From NCBI RefSeq assembly GCF_017654315.1, contig NZ_CP072203.1, forward strand, positions 4,836,001-4,900,000: 64,000 bases of DNA, written 5' to 3'. Below, in pieces: positions 59,352-64,000 of this stretch (positions within the stretch are counted from its first letter, which is position 1; each line of letters begins with the position of its first letter). The translations under genes and the position numbers were made by a program. The notes under the pieces are model-generated. The model was not told the DNA's origin and searched no databases. It saw only the letters and a list, made by a program, of their open reading frames with translations. The DNA comes from Gordonia polyisoprenivorans. Lineage in GTDB: Bacteria > Actinomycetota > Actinomycetes > Mycobacteriales > Mycobacteriaceae.

Positions 59352-59657
59352 TCAGCCGGCGACGCGCAGATGTCCGACGGTGGGCTCGAGATGACGGCCA
59401 AGCCAGGCGACCACCTGGTCGATGTTGCGGCCCTGCTCGTCGGGGTCGGAGATCTCTGCCAACGCCGGGACCGAGTGGAGCACGGCTGCGTAGAACGCCG
59501 CCTCACGCGACATGCCGTGCTGCGCCATGACCACCTCGAAGGAGTCGAGAGCCTGATCGAGTTCGCCGTAGGTCACCATGTGCCCGCCGAAGCGCACCGC
59601 CGGTAACGACGGCGTCATGTCCGCTCTGTCGCGGATGTCCTGCAGTAGTTCATTCAT
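59352..59657 (-). CDS. Small protein with adenylation-domain-like N-terminal motif
   Basis: This 101-aa protein has no full family that I recognise. Residues about 15-36 (PSLPAVRFGGHMVTYGELDQ) closely resemble the stretch before the first core motif of NRPS adenylation and acyl-CoA ligase domains (P-A-V-R-F-G...L-T-Y-x-E-L-D). The rest of an A domain is absent. The remainder is helical (REAAFYAAVLHSVPALAEIS). GGGGAAG lies about 7 bp before the ATG at 59657; an earlier in-frame ATG exists near 59693. It lies downstream of the NRPS 2-MbtH unit but beyond a terminator. It could be a remnant or a small modulator of NRPS or ligase function. Confidence 0.65.
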   Translation of the reverse strand: MNELLQDIRDRADMTPSLPAVRFGGHMVTYGELDQALDSFEVVMAQHGMSREAAFYAAVLHSVPALAEISDPDEQGRNIDQVVAWLGRHLEPTVGHLRVAG

Positions 59658-59973
59658 GTGACACTTCCCCACCCGGCTGACTTGATTCATGGTCATCACC
59701 CTTCGATCAACCTCCCCGTCGACCGAGGGTTTCTTGCGATCAAGCATCAATCGCTGCGTAACGATATGGGTACCTTACCGCGCGAAATGTGGCGGATTAC
59801 ACACTGAAACTGGTAACGCCCACAACAACATCGGTATATCCGTCAACAGAAACGATAGAGCGTGTGACGTGAGTGATCCATGAGGTTACTGAGTCTGATG
59901 TTGAAAAGAAACGTCGCCGTGACCACTGGGGTCCCGGCGACGTTTCGTGACATCTCGTCCTGCGTTCGACAGC
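59658..59973. other. 316-bp intergenic region with promoter of the 101-aa gene and MbtH terminator
   Basis: There is no credible gene here. The right end holds the terminator of the NRPS 2-MbtH operon (59908-59946). The rest (about 59740-59880) is AT-rich for this genome and probably contains the promoter for the 101-aa gene. Confidence 0.55.
59908..59946 (-). terminator. Intrinsic terminator of the NRPS 2-MbtH operon
   Basis: GAAACGTCGCCG (59908-59919) and CGGCGACGTTTC (59935-59946) form a perfect 12-bp stem with a 15-nt loop. Read on the minus strand the hairpin is followed by TTTTC, a U-rich tail. It lies 27 bp after the mbtH stop. Confidence 0.9.
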
Positions 59974-60207
59974 TCAGCCGTTCTCCCGGGCAGCCTTGTC
60001 CGCCTCCATCGCGTCGATGAGGCTCTTGGGGCGCAGATCGGTCCAGTTCTTCTCCACGTACTCCAGGCACGCCGCACGGGAATCCTCACCGAACACCTTG
60101 GTCCAGCCGGACGGGATGTCGGCGAACGTCGGCCACAGCGAGTGCTGGTTCTCATCATTCACGAGCACGTAGAAGCGGCCGTTCTCGTCGTCGAATGGGT
60201 TCGTCAT
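59974..60207 (-). CDS. MbtH-like protein, partner of NRPS 2
   Basis: This 77-aa MbtH-family protein has [19 protein letters not shown] and [18 protein letters not shown]. It lies 98 bp downstream of the NRPS 2 stop on the same strand and is followed by an intrinsic terminator. It should assist the adenylation domain(s) of NRPS 2. It is clearly distinct from the other MbtH (48382-48636), suggesting that each NRPS uses its own partner. Confidence 0.95.
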   Translation of the reverse strand: MTNPFDDENGRFYVLVNDENQHSLWPTFADIPSGWTKVFGEDSRAACLEYVEKNWTDLRPKSLIDAMEADKAARENG

Positions 60208-60246
60208 CTCTACTCGACTCCTTCAGTCAATCGTCGTTGTCCTCGA

Positions 60247-60265
60247 GGCGGTTAGGTGAACCTCA
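60247..60265 (-). promoter_or_regulatory. Possible IdeR/DmdR-type iron box upstream of the second mbtH
   Basis: On the minus strand TGAGGTTCACCTAACC matches 12 of the first 16 positions of the 19-bp IdeR consensus TTAGGTTAGGCTAACCTAA. The remaining three positions do not match. It lies between NRPS 2 and mbtH, about 40-58 bp upstream of the mbtH start. The match is partial and could be chance. Confidence 0.35.
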
Positions 60266-60305
60266 GTCGTGTCTCACCGTACCGTCCCCGACCTTGTCGG
60301 CGGCA

Positions 60306-63300
60306 CTAACCCCGCCCCGGTCTCCTGCCCTCCTCCGGTAGGGAATCGAGCGCTTGAAGCTCGGCGTCGAGCACCGGACCGATGACGGCGAGCGACGCCG
60401 CATCGGCCATCCCCAGATGGTGGGTGGCGACGTCGACGTTGCGGATCTCCCCGGACACGTGGGCACGCCATCCCTCGGCGATCCTGCGCGGATCGTCCTT
60501 GTCCTCGGTCGCGGTGAACACCTGTAGATCACCATTGAAGACCGCTGGCACGAAGTCCAGGACCACCTGGGGCGACAACTCGAAGCTCGTCATGATGCGA
60601 TCGACCTGGTCGGCGCCCAGCAATCCCATGCCCTCGATCTGTGTCCGGATGATCGCGGTGACCTCCTCCGGCGTGGACGCCTGCACGTCGTCGCCGAGAT
60701 CGAACAGGTCGCGCCAGCCGCCGAGGACGTCGACGACCACCGAACCGTCCGGCCCGTCGCCGGCTGGCCCGGTCGCCTCCGGGGCGGGCTCGACGGTCCG
60801 CTCGGTGGCCCCCGGGTCCTCCGGTACGGAGTCCATGACGCCGAGGAAATCGACGGTCTCGCCCTCGTTCTGCAGATGCGTGGCCATCGCATGTGCGATC
60901 ACGCCACCGACCGACCAGCCCAGGATGCGATACGGGCCGTGCGGTGCGACCTCACGGATCTGCGCGACATAACGCTGCGCGAGCGCGTGGGCATCGGTGA
61001 TCGACGGTTCGCCACCGACCACATGCGGGTCCTGCAGGCCGTAGATCGGCCGATCGGCCAGATAGGGCACCAGCCCGCCGTAGAACCAGGCCAGCCCACC
61101 GGCGGGGTGGACGCAGAACAGCGGCGGTCGCGAACCCTCGGCGCGCAGGGTGATCAGCACGTCGGCGGTCGCGGCGTCGGCCCCGGTGATGCGTTGCGCC
61201 AGCCCGCGCACCGTCGCGTCCGAGAACAGCCAGGCCAGTTCGATCTCGAGCTGATGCTCGCCGCGCAGATACGCCGCGACCCGCGCCGCCGACAGCGAAT
61301 TGCCACCCAGATCGAAGAAGCCGTCGCCCGCGCCGACCTCGTCGATGCCGAGCACCTCGACATACGCGGCGGCGACGGCACGCTCGACGTCGTTGCGCAG
61401 CGGCTCGATCTCACGCTCGCCGATCTCCGGCGTGGGCAATGCCCGCTTGTCGAGCTTGCCGACCGGGGTGAGCGGCAGGTGCGCGAGCACCGTGATCGAC
61501 GCGGGCACCATGTGCGCCGGGAGCCGCCGGGTGAGGTGCGCGCGGAGATCCGTTATCAGAGTCGCCTGATCGGTGTCGGGATCGGTCGGCACCACATAGG
61601 CGGCGAGCGCCGAGGCCACCGATCCCCCAACCCCTTCAGCACCGACCCCGATGACGACTGCGGCGTCAACGAGGCGGTGTCGGCCGAGCTCTGCCTCGAT
61701 CTCGCCGAGTTCGATCCGCAGTCCGCGCAACTTGACCTGATCGTCACTGCGGCCCGCGTATTCGATCACGCGACGTCCATCGGGGCCGCGGCGCCAGCGT
61801 GCGAGGTCGCCGGTGCGATACATCCGTGTACCGGGCGCACCGAACGTCGCGGCGACAAAGCGTTCGGCGGTCAGGCCCGGGCGGTCGAGGTAGCCCCGCG
61901 ACAGCGCGCACCCGGCGATGTAGAAGTCGCCGACGACACCCTCGGGCACGGGATGCAGCCGGGCATCGAGGACGACCTCCTGCAGTCCGTGCAGCGGCGC
62001 ACCGATCCGCACCGGCGCCCCCGGAGTCGCGATCTCGCCGATGTTGGTGAGGATTGTCGTCTCGGTGGGACCGTACGCATTCTGCATCCGGACGTGCGCC
62101 GACCAGTGATCCTGCAGCGCCTGCGGGACGGCCTCACCACCGACGGCGATACACTCCACCGCGGGCAACCGGGCCGGGTCGAGGGTCGACAGGGTCGTCG
62201 GGGTGAGGAAGGTGTGTGTCACCTCCTGGCCGATCATGAACTCCTGCAATGCCTCTCCACCGACGGCGTCGGCCGGTCGATAGACCAGGGTGCCGTTGTT
62301 GGCCACGGCGAGGAGGTATTCGAGGACCGACGCGTCGAAACTCGGTGACGCATAGCCCATCACGATCGGCCCGTCACCGACGCCGAGTCGCGCGGATTCG
62401 GCGCGTGCGAAGTTCCACAGTCCGGTGTGCGACACCGCGACGCCCTTGGGCCTTCCGGTCGAGCCCGAGGTGTAGATGACGTAGGCCACGTTGTCCGGCC
62501 GCACCGCCCGCAGCCGCTCCTCGGCGCCGATCGATGCGTCGTCCATCGCCGCGACCTCGGCTGCGGTCGACTCGTGATCGGTTGCCACCCACTCGAAGTC
62601 CTCACCCGGCAGGTCACCCACGGCCGCGATCGACAAGCCGAGGACGGCCCCGGAATCCTCGATCATGGCCGAAACGCGCTCGGCCGGATAGCCGGGGTCG
62701 ATCGGTACGTAGCCGCCACCGGTCTTGGCAACCGCCCAGATCGCCACGAACAGATCGGCCGACCGCGGGATCGCCAGCGCCACCAGTGATTCGGCGCCGA
62801 TTCCGCGGGCGATGAGCCATCGCGCGAGCCGGTTCGAGCGGGCATCGACGTCGCGGTAGGACAGTGCGGAACCGGAGGGGTCGACGACCGCGGTACGTCT
62901 GCGCTGCCCGCCGACCGCCGCGGCGAAGATGTCGGCGAGCACCATGGGCGCCACCTCGGGCCCCCCGGACACCGGGACCAGCTCGTCGACCTGGTCGCCC
63001 CGTAGCAGCGGTGCGTCACCGACCGCGGTACCCGGCTCGGCGGTCAGCCGATCCAACAGACCGACCAGGCTCGCGGCCATCGCCTCGACGCGGTGCGCGT
63101 CGAACAGATCGGTGGCGTACTGCACGGCGCCGGACCAGGAGTGGCCTGCCGCCGCCGGGGTCACCGAGAACAGCAGGTCGACCTTGGCCGGGATCTCCCC
63201 GATCGACAGCGGACGGACCTGCAGACCGGCCACCTCACCGCCGGCGACCGACTCCCCGGCGAGTTCGGCGATCACCGACTGTTCGAGGGTCAGCAGGACC

Positions 63301-64000
63301 TGGGTCAGTGGCGCAAACGCTTCCGAGCGCACCGGATTGAGGTGATCCACCAGCGTCTCGAACGGGATGTCGGCGTGGGCGTACGCGTCGAGATCGATGC
63401 CCCGGATGCGTTCGAGCAGGCCGTGGAAGGATTCCTGAGCCCGGTAGCCGGACCGCAGGACCAGGGTGTTGACGAACATGCCGATCAGCGGGTCGAGTTC
63501 GGGTCGGCCACGGCCGGCCACGGGTGTGCCGACCGCGATGTCGTCGCTCGCCGAGAGCCGGGCGAGCAGTACCGACAGCCCGGCGTGGATCACCATGAAC
63601 GGGGTGACCCGATACTCCTGGGCGAGTGCGGTGATCCGCTCGGCGATCGGGGCGTCGATCTCGAAATGTGTTGTCGCCCCGCGGGTGGACGCGACCGCCG
63701 GACGCGGACGATCCGTCGGCAGGTCGAGCACACTGGGCAATCCCGCGAGCTGATGTGACCAATAGTCCCACTGTGCGTGCAGGATCGAGCCCGGCTCGTC
63801 GACCGAACCGAGGTGCCGGTGCTGCCACACCGCGACGTCGGCGAATTGCAGTGCGAGCGGCTCGAACTGCGGTGGCGTTCCGGCCACCCGTGCGTGGTAC
63901 GCGGTCACCAGATCGGCGACGAGCGGCGCCAGCGACTCGCCGTCGGCGGCGATGTGGTGCAGCACCAGCACGAAGACGTGCTCCTCGGGGTTCGCCGACC
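60306..64000 (-). CDS. Non-ribosomal peptide synthetase, C-terminal module C-A-T-TE (5' end outside window)
   Basis: At least 1,231 aa are visible. The frame is open to the window edge, which cuts through a C domain just before its HHIAADG motif. An A domain follows (core YVIYTSGSTGRPKG, coding near 62445-62490), then a T domain (LGGNSLSAARV; Ser codon 61296-61298) and a TE domain (GWSVGG, near 60902-60921). Pocket residues read by eye are DALFAGAIL, close to the A2-A4 codes of NRPS 1 and unassigned. The TE marks this as the last module of an assembly line whose start is beyond the window. mbtH lies 98 bp downstream. Confidence 0.95.
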   Translation of the reverse strand, partial: SANPEEHVFVLVLHHIAADGESLAPLVADLVTAYHARVAGTPPQFEPLALQFADVAVWQHRHLGSVDEPGSILHAQWDYWSHQLAGLPSVLDLPTDRPRPAVASTRGATTHFEIDAPIAERITALAQEYRVTPFMVIHAGLSVLLARLSASDDIAVGTPVAGRGRPELDPLIGMFVNTLVLRSGYRAQESFHGLLERIRGIDLDAYAHADIPFETLVDHLNPVRSEAFAPLTQVLLTLEQSVIAELAGESVAGGEVAGLQVRPLSIGEIPAKVDLLFSVTPAAAGHSWSGAVQYATDLFDAHRVEAMAASLVGLLDRLTAEPGTAVGDAPLLRGDQVDELVPVSGGPEVAPMVLADIFAAAVGGQRRRTAVVDPSGSALSYRDVDARSNRLARWLIARGIGAESLVALAIPRSADLFVAIWAVAKTGGGYVPIDPGYPAERVSAMIEDSGAVLGLSIAAVGDLPGEDFEWVATDHESTAAEVAAMDDASIGAEERLRAVRPDNVAYVIYTSGSTGRPKGVAVSHTGLWNFARAESARLGVGDGPIVMGYASPSFDASVLEYLLAVANNGTLVYRPADAVGGEALQEFMIGQEVTHTFLTPTTLSTLDPARLPAVECIAVGGEAVPQALQDHWSAHVRMQNAYGPTETTILTNIGEIATPGAPVRIGAPLHGLQEVVLDARLHPVPEGVVGDFYIAGCALSRGYLDRPGLTAERFVAATFGAPGTRMYRTGDLARWRRGPDGRRVIEYAGRSDDQVKLRGLRIELGEIEAELGRHRLVDAAVVIGVGAEGVGGSVASALAAYVVPTDPDTDQATLITDLRAHLTRRLPAHMVPASITVLAHLPLTPVGKLDKRALPTPEIGEREIEPLRNDVERAVAAAYVEVLGIDEVGAGDGFFDLGGNSLSAARVAAYLRGEHQLEIELAWLFSDATVRGLAQRITGADAATADVLITLRAEGSRPPLFCVHPAGGLAWFYGGLVPYLADRPIYGLQDPHVVGGEPSITDAHALAQRYVAQIREVAPHGPYRILGWSVGGVIAHAMATHLQNEGETVDFLGVMDSVPEDPGATERTVEPAPEATGPAGDGPDGSVVVDVLGGWRDLFDLGDDVQASTPEEVTAIIRTQIEGMGLLGADQVDRIMTSFELSPQVVLDFVPAVFNGDLQVFTATEDKDDPRRIAEGWRAHVSGEIRNVDVATHHLGMADAASLAVIGPVLDAELQALDSLPEEGRRPGRG

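Overview
The window is high-GC actinobacterial DNA and most resembles Gordonia or a close relative in the Mycobacteriales. The evidence is a split ribosomal spc operon, an Mtb12-type lipoprotein, a CE1758/CE1759-type flavin pair, a SigK/RskA pair, a KstR-type operator and NRPS/MbtH pairs. The genus call is inference from protein style, not from a search.

Left third (1-16.9 kb): a frameshifted IS1634-family transposase abuts the distal end of a large CRISPR array (60 repeats of 36 bp, 59 spacers by my count, 1476-5865). The array is read on the minus strand from a leader next to cas2. Behind it lies a complete type I-G (formerly I-U) set, transcribed leftwards: cas3 (C-terminal HD), csx17 (Cas8), csb1 (Cas7), csb2 (Cas5-Cas6), then a strong hairpin, a fused cas4-cas1, and cas2. 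A divergent ATPase with a DUF234-like C-terminus faces cas3 across a 377-bp promoter region holding paired direct repeats and an inverted repeat.

16.9-24.8 kb: a tightly coupled five-gene minus-strand operon encodes a 680-aa helix-turn-helix-rich protein, a MORC/MutL-like GHKL ATPase, a Z1-domain superfamily II helicase-like protein, a ParA-type ATPase and a 161-aa basic-linker protein. MORC-Z1 pairs are known from predicted restriction-type systems. Here a ParA-like ATPase and two unrecognised proteins stand where methylase and nuclease genes might be expected. This is my best candidate for an undescribed anti-mobile-element system, and it sits beside a CRISPR-Cas locus.

25-34 kb: mostly housekeeping and envelope genes: DUF4262, a TerD-AIM24 fusion, a secreted lipase, aspA with a divergent FadR-type GntR regulator, a hemophore-like protein, a thioesterase, a 6 x 21-bp tandem repeat, and rplN-rplX-rplE-rpsN cut off from the rest of the spc operon.

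34.4-50.5 kb: a 4,646-aa tetramodular NRPS (C-A-T x4, TE) with a DhbF-like first C domain and a Ser-type first A domain, then MbtH and a DrrAB-like exporter. 50.6-59.3 kb: sigK-rskA, two related LuxR-type regulators, a KstR-box acetoacetate decarboxylase-like gene, pirin, a flavin reductase/monooxygenase pair behind a 24-bp palindrome, and an Mtb12-like lipoprotein. 59.3-64 kb: a second NRPS (C-A-T-TE, running off the window) with its own MbtH, a clear terminator and a small protein carrying an adenylation-domain-like motif.
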